This document shows, in pieces, positions 17,772 to 26,098 of a DNA stretch of 64,000 nucleotides. Made by a program: the position numbers and the translations under genes. Numbering within the stretch: position 1 is the stretch's first letter; every line of letters begins with the position of its first letter. The stretch is from Mycetocola zhadangensis (GTDB taxonomy: Bacteria; Actinomycetota; Actinomycetes; Actinomycetales; Microbacteriaceae), in assembly GCF_003668565.1 (NCBI RefSeq), contig NZ_RCWJ01000001.1:496001-560000 (forward strand), read 5' to 3'. The notes under the pieces were generated by a model that saw only the letters and a program-made list of their open reading frames with translations, was not told where the DNA came from and did no database searches.

Positions 17772-18584
17772 ATGATCGAGCACGCTCCCGTTGGCATCGC
17801 CATTGCGCAATTCAGCCCGACCGCGGATGTCGACGCGAACCTCACCGAGATTCGCCAACTTGCCGAGCGCGCGGCCGAGCGCGGGGCCGCCGTTGTGGTC
17901 TTTCCCGAGTATTCGAGTGTGTTCGTCGACCCGATGGGGCCGGAGCTCGTAGCTCGTGCACAGCCGATCGACGGGGAATTCGTCGAAACCATCGCTGGCT
18001 TCGCCCAGGACCTCGGTATCCACCTGGTCGCTGGCATGGCCGAACGCAGGGACACGACGAGGTTCTCCAACACCATCGTGGCGCTGTCCCCGCAGGCCGA
18101 GCTGGTGGCGACCTACCGTAAGCAGCATCTCTACGACGCCTTCGGTCAGACCGAGAGCAACTTTGTCGTGCCGGGTGAGCTGACTGAGCCTGAAACGTTC
18201 GTCGCAGGTGGCCTGAGGTTCGGTATTCAGACCTGTTACGACATCCGTTTTCCTGAAGTGACCCGTCGCATTGTCGACGCGGGTGCCGACGTCGTGCTCG
18301 TGCCAAGCGAGTGGGTGCGAGGACCGCTCAAGGAGCACCACTGGAGAACACTCGTCACCGCCAGGGCGATCGAGAACACGGTCTATGTCGCCGGAGCCGA
18401 CCACACGCCGCCGATCGGCGTTGGGAACAGCCTGATCGTTGACCCCTCGGGAGTTCAGATCGCCGGGATTGGAATCGAAACAGATGTCGCGGTGGCATTT
18501 GCTTCTGCATCACACATCGCGGATGTTCGACTGAGCAACCCGGCTCTCGCGTTGCGAAGGTTCCGCGTCGTTCCGAATGAGTGA
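17772..18584 (+). CDS. Carbon-nitrogen hydrolase (nitrilase superfamily amidase)
   Basis: A 270-residue nitrilase-fold amidase. The catalytic triad is visible: Glu46 in VVFPEYSS, Lys117 in YRKQHLYD and Cys155 in QTCYDIRFPE. The RFPE after the Cys and the overall length put it near the Nit/omega-amidase or deaminated-glutathione-amidase branch rather than true nitrilases. Cytoplasmic. The exact substrate cannot be read from sequence. It converges on an aminotransferase gene of the KAT/DapC type; omega-amidase and transaminase pairs are known partners in keto-acid metabolism, so a shared pathway is possible but unproven. Confidence 0.87.
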   Translation: MIEHAPVGIAIAQFSPTADVDANLTEIRQLAERAAERGAAVVVFPEYSSVFVDPMGPELVARAQPIDGEFVETIAGFAQDLGIHLVAGMAERRDTTRFSNTIVALSPQAELVATYRKQHLYDAFGQTESNFVVPGELTEPETFVAGGLRFGIQTCYDIRFPEVTRRIVDAGADVVLVPSEWVRGPLKEHHWRTLVTARAIENTVYVAGADHTPPIGVGNSLIVDPSGVQIAGIGIETDVAVAFASASHIADVRLSNPALALRRFRVVPNE

Positions 18585-18610
18585 GCTTGCCTAAGGTCGA
18601 CCCTGGCCAG

Positions 18611-19807
18611 TTATCGCCCCAAGCGAGTCAGCTGGGCAGCGGCCCGTTCGAGCACGTCCACTCTCTTGCAGAAGGCAAAGCGGACGAGTGAGGCATAGTC
18701 GTCGCGATGGTTCTGCGATACAAACGCCCCGAGCGGAACAGCGACAACCCCGGCGAGTTCCGGGAGCCGACGACAGAAATCGGTGGCGTCGTCGAATCCC
18801 AGCCGCGTGGCATCCGCAACTATGAAATAGGAGCCATCGGGTATCGACAATTCGAATCCGGATGCCCGAAGACCGGATGCCAGGACGTCGCGTTTGCGCT
18901 CCAGATCTGTGGCGACGGCAGAGAACCAGGCGTCGCTGAGCCGGAGTCCTGTCGCGATTGCCGGCTGAAACGGCGCACCGTTCACGTAGGTGAGGAACTG
19001 TTTCACCGTCAGGATCGCGGTGATCAAGGCGGCGGGACCAACTGCCCAGCCGATCTTCCAGCCGGTGGTGTTGAACGTCTTGCCAGCGGACGAGATGGTG
19101 AGTGTGCGGTCCCAGGCACCTGGGAGTGAAGCGACGGGGGTGTGGCTGACGCCGAAGGTCAGGTGCTCGTAGACCTCGTCGGTCACGATGATGGCGTCGT
19201 GTTCGTGTGCCAGTTCGACGATCAACTCGAGTGTCTCGCGCGAGAACACCGAGCCGGTTGGATTGTGCGGGTTGTTGACGAGGATGATGCGCGTGCGGTC
19301 AGTCACGGCACTGCGAAGCTCGTCATGGTCGGGCTGGAAATCGGGCCACCGCAGTTGCACTGTGGTGTGTTGGGCGCCCGCCAGAGCGATAAGTGCGCCG
19401 TACGCATCGTAGAAGGGCTCGAACGTGAGTACCTCGTCGCCGGCTTCGGTCAGCGCGAGAATCGCTGAGGCGAGGGCTTCCGTCGCGCCTGCGGTGACTA
19501 GGACCTCGGTTTCCGGGTTCGAGGTGATGCCGTAGAACCGCTGTTGGTGCTCGGCGATCGCCTCGCGAAGGTCGAGGGTGCCGCGGCCGGGCGGGTACTG
19601 GTTCACGCCCTCGGTGATCGCTCGGCGAGCTGCGGACAGGACTTCTTCCGGCCCGTCTTCGTCCGGGAAACCCTGGCCGAGGTTGATGGCGCCGGTCGCG
19701 GTCGCGAGAGCACTCATCTCGGCGAAAATAGTGGCCGCGATCGAGCCGTCGGGTTTGAGCAGCCCGGCGCCCTCTGCGGTTCGCTGCCAGGAGCCGTGCA
19801 CAGTCAT
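18611..19807 (-). CDS. Class I PLP aminotransferase (DapC/kynurenine aminotransferase-like)
   Basis: A 398-residue fold-type I aminotransferase. The PLP lysine is K243 in SSAGKTFNTTGWKIGW; NNPHNPTG (178-185) and TDEVYEHL (from 209) supply the usual Asn and Asp/Tyr contacts. The N-terminal NLGQGFPDEDGP and QYPPGRGTLDLREA are typical of the actinobacterial group that includes DapC (N-succinyl-diaminopimelate aminotransferase, Rv0858c) and kynurenine/glutamine transaminases. The ATG at 19807 is preferred over the one at 19831 because AAGGA stands 5 bases before it. It could serve lysine biosynthesis or glutamine transamination, the latter fitting the neighbouring amidase. Confidence 0.9.
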   Translation of the reverse strand: MTVHGSWQRTAEGAGLLKPDGSIAATIFAEMSALATATGAINLGQGFPDEDGPEEVLSAARRAITEGVNQYPPGRGTLDLREAIAEHQQRFYGITSNPETEVLVTAGATEALASAILALTEAGDEVLTFEPFYDAYGALIALAGAQHTTVQLRWPDFQPDHDELRSAVTDRTRIILVNNPHNPTGSVFSRETLELIVELAHEHDAIIVTDEVYEHLTFGVSHTPVASLPGAWDRTLTISSAGKTFNTTGWKIGWAVGPAALITAILTVKQFLTYVNGAPFQPAIATGLRLSDAWFSAVATDLERKRDVLASGLRASGFELSIPDGSYFIVADATRLGFDDATDFCRRLPELAGVVAVPLGAFVSQNHRDDYASLVRFAFCKRVDVLERAAAQLTRLGR

Positions 19808-19873
19808 TCGAGTCCTTCCGCCGACAGGCATTCGCCGTATCCGGTTTCAAGGCTAACCGGCGCGGGCCGCCCC

Positions 19874-19892
19874 TGTGGATAACTCAAGCGGG
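19874..19892 (+). promoter_or_regulatory. Copy 2 of the TGTGGATAACTYNNSCGGG element
   Basis: Reads TGTGGATAACTCAAGCGGG; 38 bases separate its TGTGGATAA core from the ATG of the lipoprotein gene. It is the same element, orientation and spacing as before the Tad operon, and differs from that copy at a single base (C for T). Confidence 0.65.
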
Positions 19893-19920
19893 ATCAGGCG
19901 ATTTGTTCTAACGTGACTGC

Positions 19921-20484
19921 ATGGAATTCGGCGGACGAACCCAACGACGGATGCTTCGGCGCACGTTTGCGACGACCGTCGCGTTGTTCGTCGGTGCGGC
20001 TTTGGTCGCCTGCACGGCGGCCGCCCCGAAACCGACGCCCACGCCGACATCGACCACAGTGTTCGCCTCGGAGGAGGAGGCGCTGGCGGCGGCGACGGAC
20101 ACGTACGCGAAGTACCTCGCCATCTCAGACGCTGTTTCAGCGGACGGGGGAAGAGAGCCAGAACGTATCCGACCATACGTGACCGAAGCCTTCTGGCTAA
20201 CCGAAGCAGCTGGAATCGGCGGACTTGTATCTGCTGGCTACCGGACGACGGGGTCGTCGTCTTTTGATCAGACAACGATGGCCAACTTGGAGGAAGGTGC
20301 AATAACAGTCCAGTTATGCCTTGACGTCTCCCAAGTGCGTGTCCTTGACTCCGGCGGTGCAGACGTCACTCCGGACGATCGGGTTGATCGCGCGCCCCTC
20401 GAAGTCGAATTCGAGGTCTCTGTGAACCCAGTAACACTGTCAATAGCGAAGAGCGACGTATGGTCAAATCAAGATTCTTGCTAG
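19921..20484 (+). CDS. Putative lipoprotein of unknown function
   Basis: A 187-residue protein with a basic N-terminus (RTQRRMLRR), a hydrophobic stretch and a lipobox LVAC ending at about residue 31, then a Pro/Thr-rich spacer (PKPTPTPTS). The mature part begins with a helical segment (EEEALAAATDTYAKYLAISDAV) and contains a pair of Cys (one in LCLDVSQVRVLD, one at the C-terminus). The shape suggests a small NTF2/SnoaL-like or sensor-type extracellular domain, but no family is certain. The 3' end overlaps the next gene by 25 bases. The upstream 19-base element links its expression to the Tad operon. Confidence 0.75.
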   Translation: MEFGGRTQRRMLRRTFATTVALFVGAALVACTAAAPKPTPTPTSTTVFASEEEALAAATDTYAKYLAISDAVSADGGREPERIRPYVTEAFWLTEAAGIGGLVSAGYRTTGSSSFDQTTMANLEEGAITVQLCLDVSQVRVLDSGGADVTPDDRVDRAPLEVEFEVSVNPVTLSIAKSDVWSNQDSC

Positions 20485-21263
20485 CGGTGCTCGTAGGGTT
20501 CCTAGTTGTTATCGGGGTTGGGAGTCCGGCGTACGCCGCGGTCGCGAACGCATGCACGCCAATCGAAGTGAAGCTCGGGACGTGTTCAGTCGGCAGCATC
20601 GAGAACGGCGAAGCCGTGATCCGGGGCGACCAGAACAACGGCGGTGGCGGCGGCAACAACGGCGGAGGGAACAACAACGACGGCGGCTCAGGTGACGGGG
20701 GCAATTCGGATGGATCCGACGGCCCTGGCGGCATTGACACCGGCATGATGTGCACCGGAGGTGCCATCTGTCTCCCGGATCTCGTCACGCTCAACGATCT
20801 TGCTCGTTTCCGTCCCAACGCCCCGAGCCTCTCGATGGAGCCCGACGGCTGGCTCCTCATCGGCCTCCCCGCCAACTTCATTGCCGACACCAGTCGCCAC
20901 ATGCAAACGGGCATTTTGTTTGACGTCCCCATCGAGGTTCGCTTCACCCCAGCCAGCTACAACTGGTCCTGGGGAGATGGCACAACGTCGAGGACATCCG
21001 TTCCCGGAGCTACATGGGCTGAACTCGGCCTGCCCGAGTTCTCGCCAACCCCGACGAGCCACGTCTTCGCCGAAACCGGCGTCTACTCAGTCACAGTCAC
21101 CGTTGCGTTCACCGTCGAGTATCGGGCTGTAGGACGCGCATGGATGTCAATCGACGGCACGCTCTCAGCACCCGCGGTGACGATCGCGGCGCTCGCCGGG
21201 GATGCGAAGACCGTTCTCGTCGACAAAGAGTGCAACAGAAACCCGAACGGTCCCGGGTGCTGA
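20460..21263 (+). CDS. Secreted PKD-like protein with Gly/Asn-rich linker
   Basis: A 267-residue exported protein: a signal peptide (residues about 1-26, cleavage near AYA-AVANA), a short Cys-bearing segment, then a very Gly/Asn/Asp/Ser-rich linker (about 60-95), and a C-terminal domain with the PKD-type pattern YNWSWGDGTTS ... THVFAETGVYSVTVTV-like SHVFAETGVYSVTVTV. PKD-type folds are usually surface-binding modules. Cys residues are paired around the linker and at the C-terminus (VDKECNRNPNGPGC). It overlaps the lipoprotein gene by 25 bases, so the two are probably co-translated and may act together outside the membrane. Confidence 0.75.
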   Translation: MVKSRFLLAVLVGFLVVIGVGSPAYAAVANACTPIEVKLGTCSVGSIENGEAVIRGDQNNGGGGGNNGGGNNNDGGSGDGGNSDGSDGPGGIDTGMMCTGGAICLPDLVTLNDLARFRPNAPSLSMEPDGWLLIGLPANFIADTSRHMQTGILFDVPIEVRFTPASYNWSWGDGTTSRTSVPGATWAELGLPEFSPTPTSHVFAETGVYSVTVTVAFTVEYRAVGRAWMSIDGTLSAPAVTIAALAGDAKTVLVDKECNRNPNGPGC

Positions 21264-21423
21264 GCGGAAATCGATAGGCTGAAATTCACCTAAGCCGGTC
21301 GATCATCGGAGCGCGGAGCCGACCTAGCGATGTCTCGGCTGGGGCATAGGCCGCTCACAGACAGCACGAATGAAAAGTACAGCTAGAGTCGCCAAGCTAG
21401 CTCTGCTTGGAAGGAGCACCACA

Positions 21424-23181
21424 ATGACCGATCACCCTCAGGACTCGAACGGCGACGAGAACCGTCAGGTTCCTTCACCCGGAAATCCCGATGCGAACGC
21501 CGCATCCCCCCATGCTGGCCCCGCTTCGGGCGTCGAGTCCACTGCTGGAACCCAGGGCTACGAAAACGTACCCCCCGCCCCGCCGCTGCCGAACCCGGCC
21601 GCGCAGCAGGGCACAGGTTCAGCCGCGGAGTCACCGGCACAAGGGTCCTCTGACCAGGCAACGGCGGCTGAGGACACCCCCACCGCAGCCGCCGCTCACT
21701 TTCCCCCGTTCAGCGGGAGTGCACCGCAGCCGCAGCGCAACGAAACCGCGCCGACGGACGTCTATCCTCCAGCGCCCCAGGGCGCGGCCTTCGGTTCCCC
21801 GCAGGCGCCAACGGCGAACTACGGAACGGCGCCCATCCCAAACGGCTACGACGCGTCGTCACAGTTCGGTGGCCAGCACTACCAGCCCTACGGCACCCCC
21901 ACAGCTGGCAGCGCCAGCTACGGCCCGACCGGGTACGCACCGAACACCCACCCCCAGCCTCCCGCGCCGCGCGAAAAGCGTCGCTCCAACGTCGGCCTCC
22001 TCGTTGCAGGCCTGGCCGTTGGCGCACTGGTCGGCGGAGCAGCCGGAGCAGGTACGTCCGCTCTGATCACGACAAACCAGAGCAGCACTGTCAGTTCGAA
22101 CGCGATCGGCTCTGAAAACGTCACCATCAACGACACCGAGGACGTCACCCAGACGTCGGCGATCGCCGCAAAGGCGTCGCCAAGTGTCGTCACCCTCTCG
22201 GTGGCAGGCGGACAGAGCGCCGGAAGCGGTTCTGGCGTCATTCTGAGCAAGGACGGCTACGTCCTCACAAACAATCACGTGGTCACCCTCGACGGCGAGT
22301 TGGCCGAGCCCCAAATCCAGGTCACCGACAACAGCGGCAAGCTCTACAACGCGACAGTCGTCGGCAATGACCCGGTTTATGATCTCGCCGTCATCAAGCT
22401 CGAGGGTGCGACTGACCTGACCCCGATGGCGTTTGCTGACTCGAGCGAGCTCAACGTCGGCGACATGGCCGTTGCGATCGGTGCCCCACTCGGACTCGCA
22501 GGAACGGTGACAGACGGAATCGTCAGCGCGCTGAACCGGAGCATCACCGTCGCGTCTTCCGCGGTGCCGGATGACAACTCGAACACCGACGAGAACCAGC
22601 AGGACCCGTACGACATCTGGGGCTTCGACATTCCCGGTCAGACGCCTGACGCCGCGCCAAGTCAGCAGGCGGTCATCTCTCTTTCAGTGATTCAGACGGA
22701 TGCAGCCATCAACCCGGGAAACTCCGGAGGTGCGCTCGTTGACAAGGAGGGCAAGCTCATCGGTGTCAACGTCGCGATCGCAAGCGCGTCGAGTTCAGAT
22801 TCGTCCACGCAGGGCGGAAGCATCGGTGTCGGGTTCGCGATCACCTCGAACATCGCTGAGCGCGTTGCGAACGAGATCATCGACAACGGTAAGGCCACGC
22901 ACGGTCTTCTCGGAGCAACAGTCGGCGATGCCGCGACTGCGGAAGACAGCCCCGTTGTCGGCGCCCTGATCAACGAAGCCACTCCGGGAGGATCGGCCGA
23001 GGAGGCCGGCCTCACCAAGGGTGACATCGTGACCAGCTTCAACGGCTTCCCGGTCACCAGCGCGACTGACCTGACCGCGCAGGTCAGGGCTCTCGCGGCC
23101 GGAGCCGAGGCCGAACTCACCTACGTCCGTAATGGTGACACGAAGAAAGCAACAGTGACGCTTGGAGAACTCGTTCTCTAG
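21424..23181 (+). CDS. HtrA/DegP-type membrane-anchored serine protease with PDZ domain
   Basis: A 585-residue protein: a long Pro/Ala/Gln-rich cytoplasmic region (1-180), a membrane anchor (about 187-209, VGLLVAGLAVGALVGGAAGAG), a trypsin-like domain and a C-terminal PDZ domain (from about 495). The catalytic triad is His in TNNHVVTLDG (about 285), Asp in VYDLAVIKL (about 320) and Ser in NPGNSGGAL (about 434). It fits the actinobacterial HtrA/PepD group acting on misfolded proteins at the outer face of the membrane. The ATG at 21424 follows GGAAGGAG; the upstream ATG at 21370 lacks one. A hairpin terminator follows. Confidence 0.93.
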   Translation: MTDHPQDSNGDENRQVPSPGNPDANAASPHAGPASGVESTAGTQGYENVPPAPPLPNPAAQQGTGSAAESPAQGSSDQATAAEDTPTAAAAHFPPFSGSAPQPQRNETAPTDVYPPAPQGAAFGSPQAPTANYGTAPIPNGYDASSQFGGQHYQPYGTPTAGSASYGPTGYAPNTHPQPPAPREKRRSNVGLLVAGLAVGALVGGAAGAGTSALITTNQSSTVSSNAIGSENVTINDTEDVTQTSAIAAKASPSVVTLSVAGGQSAGSGSGVILSKDGYVLTNNHVVTLDGELAEPQIQVTDNSGKLYNATVVGNDPVYDLAVIKLEGATDLTPMAFADSSELNVGDMAVAIGAPLGLAGTVTDGIVSALNRSITVASSAVPDDNSNTDENQQDPYDIWGFDIPGQTPDAAPSQQAVISLSVIQTDAAINPGNSGGALVDKEGKLIGVNVAIASASSSDSSTQGGSIGVGFAITSNIAERVANEIIDNGKATHGLLGATVGDAATAEDSPVVGALINEATPGGSAEEAGLTKGDIVTSFNGFPVTSATDLTAQVRALAAGAEAELTYVRNGDTKKATVTLGELVL

Positions 23182-23190
23182 GTTTCAACC

Positions 23191-23227
23191 CGAAGCGCCC
23201 GTGAGCCCCTGGTTCACGGGCGCTTCG
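23191..23227 (+). terminator. Terminator-like hairpin after HtrA gene
   Basis: A perfect 14-base stem CGAAGCGCCCGTGA/TCACGGGCGCTTCG around a 9-base loop, 10 bases after the stop codon. There is no T run, so termination strength is uncertain. Confidence 0.7.
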
Positions 23228-23324
23228 CCGTGGGCCGGCGGAGAACACCGAGCTGAGAATGTCGCGGGAGACGCGCAAAAACTCACTGGTAGGCTCAAGC
23301 CGACCAGTTCAGCGAGTGGAGACC

Positions 23325-24413
23325 ATGACTGAGAACCCATCAGTTGGCGGAGCCGCCGAGCTCGTCGGTGTCTCATATGTCATGCCGGTTCTCAACGACG
23401 TCACCCACGTGAAAGCCGCTGTGATGAGCCTGCTCGAGCAGGACTATGCCGGCCCATTCGAGGTGGCCATCGCCGTCGGCCCGAGCATCGATGGCACAAA
23501 CGAACTGGTCGACGAACTCTCTCGTGCTGATCGACGCATTCGCGTGATCGCCAACCCGATCGGCTCGACTCCGGCTGGTCTCAACATCGCCATCGCTGCA
23601 ACGAGTTACCCGATTGTGGTCCGCGTCGACGCGCACTCCGTGCTCCCACGGGACTACGCACGCATCGCCGTCGAAACGATTACCCGCACGGGCGCCGACA
23701 ACGTCGGAGGCATCATGGATGCCCAGGGAACGACGGCATTCGAGCGGGCGGTCGCCAGGGCATACGGAAGCAAGGTCGGGCTCGGTGGTACTCCGCACCA
23801 CGTCGGCGGTGCCGAGGGCCCGGCAGACACTGTGTACCTCGGTGTGTTCCGCCGCGAACCGCTCGAGCGTGTTGGCATGTTCGACGAGCGGATCAAACGA
23901 GGACAGGACTGGGAACTCAACCGCCGCATCCGTGGCGCAGGAGGAGTCGTCTGGTTCACGCCGGAGCTTCGAGTGACCTATCGCCCCCGACCGAGCCTTT
24001 CTGCGCTTGCCCGCCAGTTCTTTTCGACCGGTATGTGGCGCGGCGAACTCACCCGACGGTTCCCAAGCGCCAACACCCTTCGTTACTTCGCACCTCCGGT
24101 GATGGTGCTCGGCGTGACCATCGGTGTGCTGCTCGGGATTGCCGGCATTGTGCAGGCAGCACTCGGTGGATCCGCCATCCTCTCTCTCGGCTGGGTCATC
24201 CCCGCTGTGTACGCGCTGCTCGTGATCGCCGCCACCCTGATCGTCGCCCGTCGTGATGGCGTGCGCTCGCAGCTCTGGTTTCTCGTAGTGTTGCCCTGTA
24301 TTCATTTCTGTTGGGGAGTTGGCTTCGTGCTCGGCTTCCTATCGCTGGCGAGCAACATCAGCGCGCTGAAGAACGAAAGAAGCGGAGGCACGAGTGTCGG
24401 AAGTATCGGCTGA
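23325..24413 (+). CDS. Family 2 glycosyltransferase with C-terminal membrane segments
   Basis: A 362-residue GT-A enzyme. The nucleotide-sugar site starts at VSYVMPVLNDV; the metal-binding acidic motif is VRVDAHS, a DxH form of DXD, and the acceptor-side motif is EDxxW-like RGQDWELNRRI. Three hydrophobic segments follow (about 265-350), so the enzyme is tied to the membrane, as expected for sugars added to a lipid-linked intermediate. It is the first gene of a four-gene plus-strand run ending with the glycerophosphotransferase. The ATG at 23325 was chosen; upstream in-frame codons precede the family core. Sugar specificity is unknown. Confidence 0.85.
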   Translation: MTENPSVGGAAELVGVSYVMPVLNDVTHVKAAVMSLLEQDYAGPFEVAIAVGPSIDGTNELVDELSRADRRIRVIANPIGSTPAGLNIAIAATSYPIVVRVDAHSVLPRDYARIAVETITRTGADNVGGIMDAQGTTAFERAVARAYGSKVGLGGTPHHVGGAEGPADTVYLGVFRREPLERVGMFDERIKRGQDWELNRRIRGAGGVVWFTPELRVTYRPRPSLSALARQFFSTGMWRGELTRRFPSANTLRYFAPPVMVLGVTIGVLLGIAGIVQAALGGSAILSLGWVIPAVYALLVIAATLIVARRDGVRSQLWFLVVLPCIHFCWGVGFVLGFLSLASNISALKNERSGGTSVGSIG

Positions 24414-25209
24414 ACGGCCCCTCAAACCTCGCTCCATCTCAGAACTGCGCGACGTCGCCCAACCCCCCGAGGTTCGCGGTCGTCGGAACGCTGAGCACTG
24501 GACAGCGTCGCTCTACCTGCGCAACATCTCGCCGTACCTGACCTGGCTGCTGCTTCGCACGCCGATCTCCGCAAACGGCGTCACCGGACTCATGATCCTC
24601 ACCGGCTGGTCGATCGCCGGTGCTCTGCTCATCCCCGGCATCTGGGGCGCCCTGCTCGGCCTCGTGCTCGGCCAACTGCAGATGCTCGTCGACTGCAGCG
24701 ACGGTGAGGTCGCACGCTGGCGACGCACCTCGTCTCCGGCAGGTGCCTTCCTCGATGCCGTCGGGCACTACTCCACCGAGTCGCTCATCCCACTCGCGCT
24801 GGCGATCCGCGCCGCCGGGTACCCGTTCGAGGCCCCAGCCGACTACCTGTATACGACCCTCGGCGCGCTCCTCGCCCTTGTGATCGTGCTCAACAAGGCG
24901 CTCAACGACATGGTCCGTGTCGCCCGTGCCAACTACGGTGCTCCCAAGCTCACCTACAGCGAGAGCGAATCCGCACCGCGCGGGGGAGCGCTCGCGTTGG
25001 CTCGCAAGGTCGCGAAGTTCCTGCCGTTCCACCGCATCTTCCACTCGGTCGAACTCACCATGGTGATCTTCGCGGCAGCTGTGGTCGGCCTCTTCGTCGG
25101 AGAGGTCCTCGCCATGCGCTGGGTTCTCGTTCTCCTGCTCGGTGTTGGCCTGGTCACCCTGTTCGGACATTTCGTTGCGATCATGTCGTCGAAACGTGTC
25201 CGTGCCTGA
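24394..25209 (+). CDS. CDP-alcohol phosphotransferase family membrane enzyme, variant motif
   Basis: A 271-residue integral membrane protein with the family signature spanning D100-CS-D103-G104-EV-A107-R108, G117 and D121. The last Asp of the standard D(x)2DG(x)2AR(x)8G(x)3D(x)3D is replaced by His125 (FLDAVGHYSTE). Such enzymes move a phospho-alcohol from a CDP-alcohol onto another alcohol, making phospholipids or phosphodiester-linked polyols. The glycan-cluster context makes a role in a surface polymer or its lipid anchor more likely than bulk phospholipid synthesis. The GTG start at 24394 overlaps the GT2 gene by 20 bases. About six membrane segments. Confidence 0.85.
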   Translation: MSEVSAERPLKPRSISELRDVAQPPEVRGRRNAEHWTASLYLRNISPYLTWLLLRTPISANGVTGLMILTGWSIAGALLIPGIWGALLGLVLGQLQMLVDCSDGEVARWRRTSSPAGAFLDAVGHYSTESLIPLALAIRAAGYPFEAPADYLYTTLGALLALVIVLNKALNDMVRVARANYGAPKLTYSESESAPRGGALALARKVAKFLPFHRIFHSVELTMVIFAAAVVGLFVGEVLAMRWVLVLLLGVGLVTLFGHFVAIMSSKRVRA

Positions 25210-26080
25210 GCGCACCCTGCCGACCGTCGGAGTCGTTGTGCTCACCCAGGGCACCCGTCCCGATGACCTGGCCCGTGGCATCCGTTCGATTCAGACGCAA
25301 CAGAATGTCGCCCTCGATATCGTCGTCGTCGGCAACGGTTGGCAGCCAGCGGGGCTGCCAGACGGTGTTCGTGCACTCGGTCTCGCCGAGAACCTCGGTA
25401 TCCCCGCTGGGCGCAATCGGGGTGCAGTCGAGGTGCATGGCGACTACATCTTCTTTCTTGATGACGATGCCTCGATTCCGGATGCCAGTTTCCTGGCCGA
25501 CTGCATCGCTCTCGTTTCCGCTCAGCCCGATATCGGACTTGTGCAGCCGCGGCTCGATGATCCGACGGGTATCGAGTCTCCGCGCCGATGGATTCCGCGG
25601 ATTCGGAAAGGTGACCCACGGCATCCGAGTAACGTGTTCTCCTGCCTCGAAGCCGCAGTGTTCCTGCCGAGGCAGGTGTTCGACGCGGCCGGGGGATGGG
25701 CCGACGAATTCTTCTATGCCCACGAGGGCATCGAGCTGGCCTGGCGGGTGTGGGACCAGGGAAAACGGGCATGGTACGCGGGTGACCTCGAAGCGAACCA
25801 CCCCGTCGTGCAGCCGACGCGTCACGCTGAGTATTACCGGCTGAACGCGCGCAACCGCGTGTGGTTGGCGCGGCGCAACCTGCCGTTGCCGCTCATCCCG
25901 GTGTATGTCGGCTCGTGGACCGGCATCCAGCTGCTGCGCTGGTGGAGGAAGCCCGTCGTGCTGAAGGCATGGTTCGGCGGTTGGCGTGAAGGCTGGCGGG
26001 AGAACCCGGGCGAACGGCGCCCAGTTCGTTGGCGCACAGTCGTGCGAATGGCCCGTGCGGGGCGGCCGCCGGTTATCTAG
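25196..26080 (+). CDS. Family 2 glycosyltransferase (rhamnosyl/galactofuranosyl type)
   Basis: A soluble GT-A enzyme of about 294 residues. Seen are TVGVVVLTQGTRPDDLARGI, VGNGW, NLGIPAGRNRG, the metal motif FFLDDDAS and the catalytic-side FYAHEGIELAWRVWD. The NLGIPAGRN and DDD arrangement resembles WbbL-like enzymes that handle deoxysugars or galactofuranose in wall linkers. It overlaps the preceding gene by 14 bases; GTG at 25196 or at 25202 is the likely start. It sits between the CDP-alcohol enzyme and the glycerophosphotransferase, so it probably decorates or links the same polymer. Confidence 0.85.
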   Translation: MSVPERTLPTVGVVVLTQGTRPDDLARGIRSIQTQQNVALDIVVVGNGWQPAGLPDGVRALGLAENLGIPAGRNRGAVEVHGDYIFFLDDDASIPDASFLADCIALVSAQPDIGLVQPRLDDPTGIESPRRWIPRIRKGDPRHPSNVFSCLEAAVFLPRQVFDAAGGWADEFFYAHEGIELAWRVWDQGKRAWYAGDLEANHPVVQPTRHAEYYRLNARNRVWLARRNLPLPLIPVYVGSWTGIQLLRWWRKPVVLKAWFGGWREGWRENPGERRPVRWRTVVRMARAGRPPVI

Positions 26081-26098
26081 TTGGGTACCCTTGAAGGT

